Shown: positions 11,969-23,095 of the stretch, in pieces
How positions within the stretch are numbered: position 1 is the stretch's first letter
How the letters are laid out: each line of letters begins with the position of its first letter
NCBI GenBank assembly: GCA_011009095.1
Contig: VTPC01001012.1
Span: 62,001-126,000 of the forward strand
Direction of reading: 5' to 3'
Length of the DNA stretch: 64,000 nt
DNA from: Ignelater luminosus
Lineage: Eukaryota; Arthropoda; Insecta; Coleoptera; Elateridae
Made by a program: the position numbers and the translations under genes
Notes under the pieces: generated by a model
What the model was told of the DNA's origin: nothing
Seen by the model: the letters and a program-made list of their open reading frames with translations, nothing else
The model's database searches: none

Positions 11969-13858
11969 ACTTATTCGTTAAAACTTCAATATATAAAAAG
12001 GTAACCCCTAAACAAAATCCAACAAGAGACATTAATAACATTTCTTTACAAATAAAAAAATTGGTACTACAAAAAAGTAGAGCTTGCAGAATTTGACAAA
12101 AGACAAGAAACCCAAATGACAAAGCTATTGTTAACAGACTTCCCCACAAAGTTCACCAAGCCATCCACAATTTTAAAAACGCTTTATTCAAGTACTACAT
12201 AAACCTCTTATCCCCTCATGACTTATCACTATGGAGAGAAACTAAGAAGTTAAAAAGACCAGTTCAACCAATTTCCCTAGTAAGACAAGACAATGGCAAC
12301 TGGGCAAGATCAACAGAAGGGAAAGCCAAGATGTTCGCAGAACATCTGAAAAAGTATTTACTCCCGCGAACAAATTAATTACTCTCTTGATACCTCTACT
12401 AAAATCGATAACACCAAGTGAACTGCTATCTGAAATAAAAGCCACAAACTCCTACAAAGCCCCTGGTTACAACTTAATAGTTGGGGAAACACTAAAGTAC
12501 CTACCGAAACGAGCCTTGTATTTCTAACCACCACCTTCAACAGAATCCTCCATATATGCCATTACCCAACTCAGTGGAGATTTGCCCAAATCTTAATGAT
12601 TGCTAAACCTGAAAAGCCATCAACTGAAGCTAAATCATATAGACCCATAAGCCTGTCTCCATTACTTTCCAAAATCTTTGGTATAATTTTGCTGAAACGA
12701 CTGAAAACGGAAATTACTACATTAAATCTAATTCCATCGCACCAGCTCGGTTTGACAGAAAACCATTTCACTATACAGATATGCCAAAGAATAGTTAATA
12801 GAATACGAGTTAACCTAAAAGATACGAAACTGTGTGCAGCAGTTTTTCTTGATATACAACAAGCATTCGACAAGGTAGGTCACAAAGGCCTGTTGTTCAA
12901 ACTAAGAAAATTGCTTTCAAGCCAGCTTTAAATAATCCTTAAATCATAATTGCCAGAAAGATATTTTGATATCAAAATCAACAAAGATCAAATTGACTAC
13001 CATCCAATACAAGCAGGGGTATTACAAGAAAGTGTGCTTGGGCCATACTTATACCTAATATATACAGTCATACATCAATCCCCGCAACAGACCAAGACCC
13101 AATAATTGCATCTAACAAACTCCAGAACCATCTTAATTTACTAAAAGAATGGTTCACAAAATGGAAAATCACGGTTAATACCTCAAAATCAGCGCAAATT
13201 ACATTTACAAACAAACGTTCCATCTGTCCTGGGCTAACAAGAAATCAGCAATATATACCAGACACAAACGAAGTGAAATACCTGGGATTACACTTAGATC
13301 AGAAACTGACATGGAAAACACCTATTAAGCTAAAAAGCAACAGCTAACCCTCAAAATCCAGCCGATAAATTGGCTTATCAACAGAAGGTCACAGTTATCT
13401 CTAGAAAATAAGCTAGCAGTATACAAAATCATATTAAAACCATTATGGTCATATGGCATTGAACTTTGGGGATATGCAAAGCCATCAAACATGAACATCT
13501 TACAACGATTCCAATCAAAAGTATTAAGAATAATAGCAAACTCAATTTGGTAGGTCTCCAACAAGACCCCCCATGAAGACCTCAACATACCATTCATCAA
13601 GGATATAATAAGACCCCACGCTACCAGATGCGAACAAAGGAACACCAATCACACAAATGGCCTAATTCACGCATTAACCAATTAATCGCATATAGAGAGA
13701 AGACTAAACCAGAACTAGCTGGAAGACCTCGCCGACTAACTCAAGGTGGACCGATGAAGGACGGGAGCACCCACATGCTACTTTAATTCACAGCACAGTT
13801 ACTCAATACTTGTGATTAAATCAAGTAGATTGTAAACAAGCAGATAATTAAAAAAAAA
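11969..13858 (+). mobile_element. 5'-truncated Jockey-clade LINE
   Basis: The insertion begins inside ORF2 after the endonuclease. The linker is readable about 12000-12375 (VQPISLVRQDNGNWARSTEG, KAKMFAEHLKKY), the typical Jockey connector. It then continues through RT and a 3' tail, ends in an A-run at 13848-13858, and is flanked by the nonamer TTATATTAA on both sides. Length about 1.9 kb against roughly 4.5-5 kb for a full Jockey. Dead-on-arrival copy lying within the P-element remnant, hence younger than it. Confidence 0.75.
12000..13720 (+). pseudogene. Jockey ORF2 reverse transcriptase, degenerate
   Basis: The open piece at 12596-12931 covers RT motifs: KSYRPISLSPLLSKIFGIIL, the LGLTENH.T.Q...RI segment, and motif A with its aspartate, AAVFLDIQQAFDKV. 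Downstream, other frames give LGPYLYLIYT, then LQNHLNLLKEWFTKWKITVN, NTSKSAQITFTNKR and VKYLGLHLDQKLTWKTPI, all standard Jockey blocks. The catalytic (F/Y)ADD segment that should lie near 13080-13100 is missing: the text runs from the LIYT block straight into DQDPIIASNKL. So there is a deletion of motif C as well as stops and frameshifts. Non-functional. Non-LTR RTs reverse-transcribe their own RNA at a nicked target. Confidence 0.75.
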
Positions 13859-13861
13859 TTG

Positions 13862-13870
13862 TTATATTAA
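13862..13870 (+). repeat. Target-site duplication TTATATTAA (right copy)
   Basis: Pairs with 11960-11968. Confidence 0.6.
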
Positions 13871-14049
13871 TATACCCATATGGTCCACATGTTACCATGC
13901 CTCTTATTGGGTTGTTTTAGTGGAATGTTTTCAAGTAATATTTCCACAGATATGACGAATAGGTCGGTAGCATTTTAACCATTTATAGCAATGCTTATAG
14001 TATTTATTTATGAAAATAATAAATAAAAACTACAAATATTGTCATGTTT

Positions 14050-14600
14050 AAGAAGGTTAGAGTATGTTAGAGGTTGAGAAATCCGTTAGAAAGAGATTGC
14101 GTTTATTGTTTATCAAAACATGGGTTTTCACATTGACAAGGTCAAGTAGTTGCGTCCGATTCGACGAGAGGTTAAATGGTACCGCGTGCACCTGTACGTG
14201 CGTATGCGCGAGCACTTGGAAAATATTTTTTGTTCCGATTCTGTTATAGTGATACCATCTAGTGGTAACTTTTCAAATTCCAGTGCAATAACTATAAACT
14301 TCGATAAAAAATGGTCGTACTTACAAAGGTGTTGTTCAGTCGGTTCGCGAGTACATATCAAGTTCTTATCTGGCTGAACTATTTATAATAAATAAGTGCA
14401 CATATGTATGAATGCAAGAGTTTCATTTCATTTTTTAACAATAGTCGCGCTAAGCGTGCTACAGTACGTTGCATTGTCATTCCGGCAGTTCTACATCCAT
14501 GCAATATGTGTTGCATACCAGCCAGGGGGTTTTTGGTCATTGCGACTTTGACTACTTGCTATAATTCGTTATAGGTAAATTTTGGGCAAGAAGTAAACCA
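14050..14600. other. CpG-rich noncoding block with alternating purine/pyrimidine tract
   Basis: G+C and CpG are locally well above the surroundings. 14193-14210 (TGTACGTGCGTATGCGCG) is an 18-base perfect purine/pyrimidine alternation, preceded by a 9-base one at 14183-14191. 14253-14265 (TACCATCTAGTGG) matches 12 of 13 positions of the reverse-strand CTCF core YGCCMYCTRSTGG. Overlapping ORFs on both strands (14064-14377) look like by-products of the composition. The block may be regulatory; nothing shows transcription. Confidence 0.3.
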
Positions 14601-17600
14601 AAAATGTAAAAGAAAGAGAAAGAGAGAGAGAGAGAGGGAAACTAGAAATTATCTTCTATAAGTCTAAGGAAAAACCAACAAAGCTTACTTTTCGAAAACC
14701 TTGCAATTTGCTCCCTTTTTGTTTAGTCTTTCAGCATGCATTTAAAGTAATTTGGTGCAGCAAATTTTGTGAAAAGGGGCTGCTTTAAATTAGGATTTCC
14801 ACTGTAAGTCTTGGTAGTGACACAAGTAAACTGAGAAAAGCTTATCATTGCTGTCTAAACGAATTTCCCACAATTTAACCTAATTTTACATTTTTTTTGA
14901 ATTCTACAGTCGGTGTCTAGCTTGTTAATTTATATTATTATCGGTGACTTACAATTAATACTTCTCACTTGGGAAAAACAGCAACTCTTTATGGATTCAA
15001 TACTCATTCAAAAGACAAAACTTAATAAAATATTTTATATATCTAATTTACGACTAAAGGCTGTCAACTGACTAATTCTGTGCAACACTTTTTGATTTAA
15101 ATCTTTATTTTTATTTATGTAATTTTATTGAACATTTGATAATTTTGGTCTTGAAAGTTTCTTTATGATTTCTTATGAATTTTTTGAGTTCTGTCACGCT
15201 GTCTGTGGATCAAATAAATATTTTTTAATACTTCCATAAAAATCAATTGGAATATGGGTTTGAAGTGTTATATATTTATTATATTGAATTTCTGATAAAT
15301 ATAACCTTCTGGTAAACACAGGCAAACATAGTTATTTTGTTGAAAACATTTCCACCAGATTCTCGCAAGCACAAATACTTCCCCACGGGGTTACATAAAA
15401 AACCAATCTTCTCAAGCAGCTTCAGGCCGTTTCTTATCATATTTGACTAACACTCTCACACTACCAGGGGAATTGTGCCGATCATGTCACTTCGATATTA
15501 CTAAACTAGATTTAAAAAAAGAAACCCTAAATAAACTTGTCCTTTTTCCACTAATCTAAATATTTTATGAAAATCACAATGCGTTTAAATTTTCTTCGGG
15601 TTAGGTTAGGTTTAAAGATAATTGAAAAAATAAATCTCTGTAGGTCGAAGCTGTATTATCTTGAAAACGAATTCAAGCTTTACCAGGATTTAATCCTTCT
15701 CGAAGTATAATCGAATATTAGCAGAATGCGAGTTTATTTAAAATACATCTCTTGAATAATAATGGATTCATATACTTTCATCCGTAACGTGTCGCAAGAG
15801 GCTTCAAAAGGCTTTCCACGAATTCGGATTAAAATGTAAATATAAAGCTTCCCTGTGATGTTACATAGATAAGTTAGAGGATCTGCATGTTAATATTGAC
15901 TAACAACTTTCAGTTTTGCGTTTTATTTGACGAAACTCCTACTCTGCACTTTGAAATAATTTTTTTGAAGTTGAAACACTGTTTTATTATTTGTTACAAA
16001 AAACCTTCCATTTTGAAAAATTGATTTATCAAATGTGAGGTTAACAGTGCAAAAGGACAAAATTAGCATTTCATACTAGATGTAAAAAACGAAGATAAAA
16101 GTAAATTACAGAACTGGCTTGTTAACCTCTCAGAACGAATATATAAAATATTCATAAAAATAATAACAGGACAACATGAAAGCTCAATGTATGTATACCA
16201 AGCCAAACAGGGAGGAGTTTAGCATAAGTATACAATATTCATAGATTTTGAGGCAACGTTTGACTTTCAGCAATGTTGTGGGTTGTGTGGATTTATGCTA
16301 GAAATTCAGCGCTGACCGCAGGTTTTGCAAAATTAATTGGAAACTTTTTCGGAATGGCAGGATGTAATACGTGGTATGTTTGCACTATTGAGAACTCATA
16401 TTTGTTAAATTAAAAAAAATGGAAACGGAAAAATTTCATTTGCAATGCGGTACTTTTTCTAAACTAGATATGAAAAATAAATTCTTAACGTCAATGAGTA
16501 TTTCAGCTAGTCTCTGTAAGAGAGAACTTTAGTTGGAAACTAATACTTAATTCTCTCTTTGAAAGTAGAAGGAAGTCCGCCAAAGACTTTACTATCACCA
16601 GTACAAGATTAAAGAGAAAAAATCCCAGGATCAGAACGTAGTAGTACTTTAAAGAGCTAGTTTGTGTTGCACAAATACAGCTTTGTGCGGATCGAGAACT
16701 CGATACAACTAAAACACTTTGGAAGACGTAAGATTTTCGTTTTGTAAGCACACTACCAAATACGAAAAGGTAAATTTTACTTTTTTGGGTTGTTCTACTT
16801 TATGGAAACTAAATAAATAAAGTGATCAAAATCGTAAAATCAATAAAAGGATACAAACGAAGATTTGAGAGCAAAAAGCTTCTGATTCTCTTTTGTAATA
16901 TGATGAATAAAATTCAAAATACTTTTACAGCCGATTAGAGTTCAAATTGGTGATGATGTTATTCTGAGTAAAGTTGTAGATACTGAGAATTAAATTTGTC
17001 GTTTACTTCCATTAAAGACCAGAATGAATGACTGTAATATTCTACTAACTATTGTTTAACACGATTAATAGTAGGAGATTTGACGGCAATTTCTGAACAT
17101 AATGCAAGATGATCCGTCTAATTCTTAAATAGATCTACAGAAAACCGAAACTGTAATTTATGGTAAATGTAAAATACATTTTTTGATCTTTCCTACAAAT
17201 TGACTTTAGGGTAGTGGTAAGCTAGAAGAAAAACAACAACAACCTTTCACGGAAGGAAAGTGAGTGTAAAGATTTATTCTACAAGAGATGTTCTTGAGCT
17301 AGATATAACTCAACTAATCTTTTCAGTGCTGTAGAGTTCTTCCAGTTCTTAGTTCTCTATAGGGGCCTAACGTGTCAAAAAACTTAAAGTTGCAGCAGAG
17401 ACTCAGCTATCACAGTAGAAAAATTGTCAACATAATATATATACTGCGCAAGATAAATATCATCCAGTCCAAATTTTGAGTTTCATGAGCAAATGAGTCA
17501 ATCACTTCCAAATTTATGTAATTAGCAAATTAAAAACTTTTTTATCTCTGGCCCTTTACAAACTCCAGGGTAATGAAAAAAACGTTTTCAAATGAATAGA

Positions 17601-19320
17601 AACAAAAATCTTATTAATCTTGAGGAATCATGAAGCAGTCACAAACCAATCAAAATCTTTTTATACCTTCCAGCTCTCCATTACCTGAGTTATATAGTTT
17701 TTATCTTACTTTGAAATGAAGAGTTTAAAAAAGTTATAGTAAACTGCTTTGGAATCAGTTCGTTGAGCACGTCAGCAAAACAAGATCTGATTTAAAAAAA
17801 AAACTCAAATGTGGAAGATGACATCCAATATGATACAAATAAATTCAAATCGACTGACACTTATTAAAGTCGTACACTAGCACATTGAGAATATTGTAGA
17901 TTCTATAATGCTATACAGTCTGATAGTGGTGTCTAGTGTTTAGAAATGGAAGTAGAAATTACCAATGTTTTTTGTTTATATTTTTTAATTACCTAAAAGA
18001 GAGTCTTTACGTCTTTCAAAGAATTTATTTTGAGTAAATATAAGTTAGTCGAGCATGACCATTAGAATTTCACGGCTCAAAATTGAAACAAACATCGTCT
18101 TAGTCTTAGTGCGTTACTGTTGTGTCAAAAAAGTTTTTAATTTTGATTAATTTAAAACAAGACATTTGCAGCATTTTTAGTAATAGATTGTTTTGGCAAG
18201 AGATTTAAATTGTAGTGCACTTAATGAGACTGCTTCATTTCAAGCTTGCATCGCGTAAAAAGTTTCAATAACAAGAATTGTCTTTTAGTGAACATATTCT
18301 TCATTTTACTGTATCAGAAAAAGTACAAAGAAAGGTAATTTATTATCACCAGATCAATAACATCAGATAATATTTCTTAGGACCTCTTTTCATATATAGC
18401 TCCTTGCCATTTGGCTTATCGTGCCGACAACAAATCTGAAATTATTATAATCATCTTCTAGACGCTATGATGATGCCGCACTGTGTAAAACGTCGTTCTT
18501 CTGTCCTTCTCTAAATCATTCTTCCATTCTAACAATTTTAGACAACTAGCGTGCAGTATCGTCAAGAAAACATTTCTTAGTTTCTATGCTTTGCTTGTAC
18601 GTAAATCAAGTCTTCAAATCCAACAGGCTTCTCTCAAAGTACATATATAATAATTATTTAGCGACATCTGAAAAATTATCAGATACTGAGGTTTGTTGAA
18701 CTATTTAGGTTCAACTTCCATTTTATAGCAAACATCAGCTGATGGGTTTTTACTACTTCTGCTTGTTTTCAGGCAGTATCAAATGTGTCTGACTGTTATT
18801 ACGACACTTAGTTACCAGAAACTCTTAAAATGTAGTTAGGAAGGCATGTGTTCGATGCCAGGAGCTATTGGACAAAGTGCAAGTGCTCTGAAGTAAATTC
18901 TTATCTACAAGATATAACAGATGTTGGCAAGATTTCCAAAACCAACAGTTGTGAGCAAAGCAGGAAGTTTGCAAGGAATGTGACAAAGAAACGTTTTTCT
19001 ACAATTGTCACTTTTATATCACAAAGGTAATGTATTTAAGTTGCAGTCTTGTTATTAATTTGAATATGTAAAAAGAGTGACTGTTTCTTTCTAAGCGTTT
19101 GAGACAAGGTCTCCATATTAAACAATGCTGCTGCAATCTACACATATTATTAAATACAACAAAAATGTTCAATTATAGACTAACAATGGAATTGCTTCTG
19201 CTTATCAAATTGTTAAGAAGAGTTAACCAAAAAAATTTAACCAGATATCTTACTTCTTCTTTATTTGAAAAGTTTATACATTTTTATCATGGTTCTTAAA
19301 TTGATATTCACCAAATTTAA
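14600..19320. other. Gene-free AT-rich stretch
   Basis: Begins with an impure GA-rich tract (about 14611-14638). The ORF at 16503-16751 (minus) and the one at 18848-19030 (plus) match no family I know. No terminal repeats found. Confidence 0.45.
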
Positions 19321-19324
19321 ATCA

Positions 19325-19436
19325 AACTGAATATCGCCTGCCCAAAAAGCTTCTTGCACGCTTAAAAAGCCAGATGACTGTCTCTAGAATCAGTCTTACG
19401 CAAATCTGTTATAAATAGTAAAATTTGTTAAATATC
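19325..19436. repeat. Decayed minisatellite, left part
   Basis: Degenerate recurrences of an AAAAAGCT/AAAAAGCC-type core spaced about 20 bases apart. Similar sequence resumes immediately right of the LINE insertion (22829 onward), so the LINE appears to have landed in a worn tandem array. The periodicity is judged by eye and weak. Confidence 0.3.
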
Positions 19437-19448
19437 AACTTGGTCTCG
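19437..19448 (+). repeat. Target-site duplication AACTTGGTCTCG (left copy)
   Basis: Perfect 12-base match to 22817-22828, bracketing the LINE. Confidence 0.85.
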
Positions 19449-19904
19449 CCTTCTAAAGCTCTAAAGAGCTTAGGAAATGCCGAGAGGTCTTAGTCTCGAT
19501 TGAAAAAAAATCCAAATCTGCATCTCCTCATGGAAGAAGGCAGGCAACATTCAACTGGATGGTTAACGCAAATAGGGACCGAGTAATTGCCGGTAAAAGC
19601 AAGATTTGTCGATCAATAACCTAGGTTAAAGTTACAGCAAGTCCAAGGGCACTCTTTCGCCCTTAATTTGTGAAAGCGTATTTAAAGGCAGATGAACCAA
19701 GAAAATGGCCAGTGGCATAGAATGTTGAACGCCACGGGAAACGAGAACATTAAAGATCTTAAGGCATATCCCTAGTAATTCATAATGGCTAGATTTAGTT
19801 AAAAATGTTTCGAAGCTTCAATTTCCCCAATCGGGCGAAAATGCATTGAAAATAGCAATGAAAGTAATGAATACATTTCAATTAATATCTGAGACTAAAG
19901 AAGT

Positions 19905-20800
19905 AATATGGAACGTGCAGATCATGTTCCAATCAAAAAAGATGCATAATACAGTGGCAGAAATGGAAAGATTACGAATACCTATATTGGGAATATATAA
20001 TGTAAGATGACCAGGAAGTGGTGAGTGTGCGACTAATAGTGGCATCATGCACTATTCTGGAACAATAGACGACCCCGAACATAGATATGGTGTAGCAATC
20101 ATAGTCACAAAGGAAATAAGTAGATCAATCTCAAATGTTATAAGATACAACGATAGGATCATTATGATACAATTAAAATCTCACATCGGCAAAATAAATA
20201 CTGTACAGATTTATGCCCCGACAGCGGAAAAGAATGAAGACGAAATAGAAACATTTTATAAAGAACTTGACGAAGTGCTCCAGATAACTAAAAAACAGGA
20301 TATGACTATTGTCCTAGGCGACTTTAACGCTAAAATAGACGAAGGAGTTGTTGAGATCTGCGTTGTTTTCCATGGTCTATGGCTGGATTGCACAAAGCTT
20401 TGCTAAATGCTTGATCGATTGATCAACCACTTGATCAGTTGATTAACCAATCAGAAGTAGTGAAATATTCAGACTTATCCAATCAGATTGGCTAATCAAC
20501 TGATCAACTTGATCAATGATCAATATATTTTTGTGCAACAGAGCTAAAGCGAAGGTAACGAGAGGGGGATAAAGAATTGGTTGTCACAAATACGTGGTTT
20601 AAATTACCTGAGCGCAGGTTATATACGTGGACATCGCCAAAACACGCGGAAGAGCATATAATTCAGAACTAGATAGATTACATCTTAATCAATAAAAGGT
20701 ACAGAAATTCTATACCATCGGCCAAAACATATCCAGGAGCTGATGTGCAATCTGATCATAACCCGGTTGTAGCGGTATTAAGGATAAGACTAAAAAAGTT
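19905..20800 (+). pseudogene. LINE endonuclease (EEP) domain, interrupted
   Basis: The frame opens near 19914 with HNTVAEMERLRIPILGI, a stop where a Trp is expected (VR*PGSGEC), then an open stretch 20047-20406 (PEHRYGVAIIVTKEISRSIS, KINTVQIYAPTAEKNEDEIE). It reaches the diagnostic TIVLGDFNAKI motif; GDFN supplies the catalytic Asp/Asn pair of the endonuclease/exonuclease/phosphatase fold. A foldback element then breaks the frame at about 20346. Beyond it the domain continues at 20556-20800: NTWFKLPERRLYTWTSPKHA, a stop, IDYILINKRYRNS, and the catalytic SDHNPV. Its role would be nicking target DNA for target-primed reverse transcription. Dead copy. Confidence 0.8.
20346..20549. mobile_element. 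Foldback/MITE-like insertion rich in TTGATCA
   Basis: About 205 bases inserted into the LINE endonuclease frame between DEG and the NERG segment. Inner arms: TTGATCAGTTGATTAACCAA (from 20431) and its near-complement at 20486-20507 (GATTGGCTAATCAACTGATC...), 21 of 22 pairs. Outer arms contain TTGCACAAA at 20388-20396 and its complement TTTGTGCAA at 20530-20538. Flanking CGAAGG at 20340-20345 and 20550-20555 could be the target duplication. No ORF. Superfamily unknown. Confidence 0.6.
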
Positions 20801-20944
20801 AAAAAAGAAATTTAGTAAACAAACCCTAAATCGAAATCTACTAAGAGGTAACGAGCTCCACGCGGAAATAGTAAAAGGTCTTTAATAAAATCTGGAAGAA
20901 ATAAATAACCAAAATCAACAAGACCAACAAGAAAATGTTGGAAT

Positions 20945-22810
20945 AGATCAGAAATGGGAAAAGAATTCAAAACTGCAATAATGCAGGTAGCAGCTGACAA
21001 AAGAGAAAAGAAGCAAAACTGGATGACTACTGAGATATTTAAACTCATGGAAGAACGTCGTAAAAATAAGAATCGGGAACAAGTAAAATATAGAGAGCTG
21101 AACAGGCTGACTAGAAAGAGAATTAAGAAAGCAAAAGTAGACTACATAACACAAAAATGTAAAGACATAGAGACGTTACAAGAAAGGCATGATACTTTCG
21201 GCATACATAAGAAAATTAAAGAGTTGAGGGCAATAGGTAACATAAAGCAATACTGCAAGAGAAGGATGGTACAATAATCATAAATCCTGAACGAGAAATA
21301 AGGAGATGGGAGGAATATATAAAGGAGTAGTTTGCAGACGACAGAGCAGAAGTAAACATACGAGCAGCTCACCTAGAAGTAAATACAATTGAAATAACAG
21401 AGGAGGAAGTAAAGTATGCAATACAAAACATGAAAAATTGCAAAGCAACCGGTCCAGATAAACTGCCTGTCGAAATCGTAAAATTAATAGAAGACGAGAA
21501 CTTACAACCTCTTTTAGATCTATAAAATACCCAGAGAATGGTTAAAATCGACCTTTGTTACTTCACCAAAAAAAAACAATCCAAAAGATTGCGCAGAATA
21601 TAGGACTACAAGTCTAATGTGTCATACGCTGAAAATCTTCTTAAAGATAATACAGATACGAATATAATAAGAAGTTAAAAAAAGAAATCAGTGATACCCT
21701 GTTTGGATTCATAAAAGGGCTGGGAACAAGGGATGAATTGTATGGCGTAAACGTTTTGCTGTCGAGGTGCTCAGACATGAATATGAATGTGTATAGTATG
21801 TGCGTGCTAAACTAGACCTTCGGTAAAGTCCAACATAAACGTCTAATTAAAATACTTAAGACCAATCAGATTGACGAATATGATCTGTAAATCATCCAGA
21901 ATCTTTATTGGAATCAAAATAAAACAACAGAAGAAATTGAGATTCAAAGATGAGTAAAGCAAGGGTGTATACTATCGTTCTTGCTATTTAACTTATACTT
22001 CAAGAAGCATTAGAAAGAGAAACAGCTAGAATAATAGTAAACGGAATTTCTATAAACAACATTAGATGCGCTGATAATGCAGTGTTACTGGCAGATAACA
22101 TTTCGGATCTTCAAAGAATGATGAAACGGCTAGAACAGTTAGTGAATCATACGGTCTACACATAAACTTAAACAAAACAAAATTTATGGTTTTTTCCAAA
22201 ACTAAAAGTAATGCAGTAAACTTAACAATAAACAACCCTCGCATTGAAAGAGTAAAGAAATATAAATATCTGGGTACAATAATAGGCGATAGCAACGATC
22301 AAATACCAGAGATAAGAACAAGGATAGAAATGGCAAGAGGCGCCTTCATGAAAATGAAACAATTACTATGTAACAGGGATCTAACTATCGAGGTCAGAAT
22401 TAGATTTGTAAGATGCTACATCTTTTCCGTTCTTTTATATGAAATAGAGGTGTGGACTCTAAAAAAAACGAGAGATAGACAGAATTCAAGCGTTTGAATT
22501 ATAGATATATCGGCGTATGTTGCGAATATCGTAAACGGGGAGGAAAACGAATAAAGAGGTCTTGCATCAGATGCACAAAGAACGGGAACTTATAAATACA
22601 ATAGAGAGATGAAAACTGGAATATTTCGGACATGTTATGCACGAAGAAAAATAGCATCTACTGCAGTTGATTATACAGTGGAAAATAGTAGGGAAGAGAG
22701 GTGTAAGAAGAAGGAGAACAGACGCGATTGGTATCATTACTATTTAGAGCTGCAGTGTCGAAAATAAGAACTGCTGTTATGTTCGCCAACCTCCAAAAAA
22801 AAGGTACCCA
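20945..22810 (+). pseudogene. LINE reverse transcriptase domain, degenerate
   Basis: The basic linker is open at 20954-21277 (QNWMTTEIFKLMEERRKNKN). RT follows in shifting frames: EITEEEVKYAIQNMKNCKAT then GPDKLPVEIVKLI, an FGKVQHKRLI patch for motif A, a QGC.LSFLLFNLY patch for motif B, and IRCADNAVLLADNISDLQRM. The catalytic YADD is changed to CADN (22067-22078), losing the second Asp. The thumb and 3' part are open at 22186-22497 (KYKYLGTIIGDS, RCYIFSVLLYEIEVWTL). The final LQLIIQWKIVGKRGVRRRRT block lies around 22660-22710. Many stops; inactive. Confidence 0.8.
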
Positions 22811-22816
22811 AAGAAG

Positions 22817-22828
22817 AACTTGGTCTCG
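22817..22828 (+). repeat. Target-site duplication AACTTGGTCTCG (right copy)
   Basis: Pairs with 19437-19448. Confidence 0.85.
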
Positions 22829-23095
22829 TAAGCGTTTCAAAAACCCATTTGAACAGTCTGAAAAGCTCAAGCGATCCGAAATGCCCTACTGACTAAATTT
22901 AAGAACTAGTTGAATCTGAAAAGCTCGAACGTACTAAAACACCAAATGACCTGGAAAATCAGTCCGGTCCAAAGAATCAAATTAGTTTGAAAACCCCAGA
23001 TCGACAGAATAAAGCAGCTTGCATGATCAAAAAGCATCAAACAGCTCAGAAATTCCTATTAGCTTAAAAAGTGAAATTAACTCAAAAGTTAAGGT
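22829..23095. repeat. Decayed minisatellite, right part
   Basis: Loose repeats of TCTGAAAAGCTC-AA-CG (clear at 22857-22872 and 22916-22931), with further worn units such as AATAAAGCAGCTTG and CAAACAGCTCAGAAATTC, about 20-base spacing. Continues the array seen left of the LINE. Confidence 0.4.

Larger units (their letters stand above)
19449..22816 (+). mobile_element. Full-length-size non-LTR retrotransposon (RTE-like / 'CFDP2-like' endonuclease class)
   Basis: Bounded by a perfect 12-bp target duplication, so both ends are defined: 3368 bp including an internal foldback insertion of about 0.2 kb. It has about 450 bases of 5' leader, then an apurinic-type endonuclease domain, a basic linker, RT and a 3' end of AAAAAAAAGG.ACCCAAAGAAG type. 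This single-ORF architecture is the one whose proteins are often named 'craniofacial development protein 2-like' or 'endonuclease-reverse transcriptase' in insect annotations. Clade (RTE vs related) not settled. Confidence 0.8.

Noticed and set aside
15599-15613. GGTTAGGTTAGG, insect telomere-like (TTAGG)n
   Set aside because: Only two units; expected by chance in 64 kb and not a telomeric tract.
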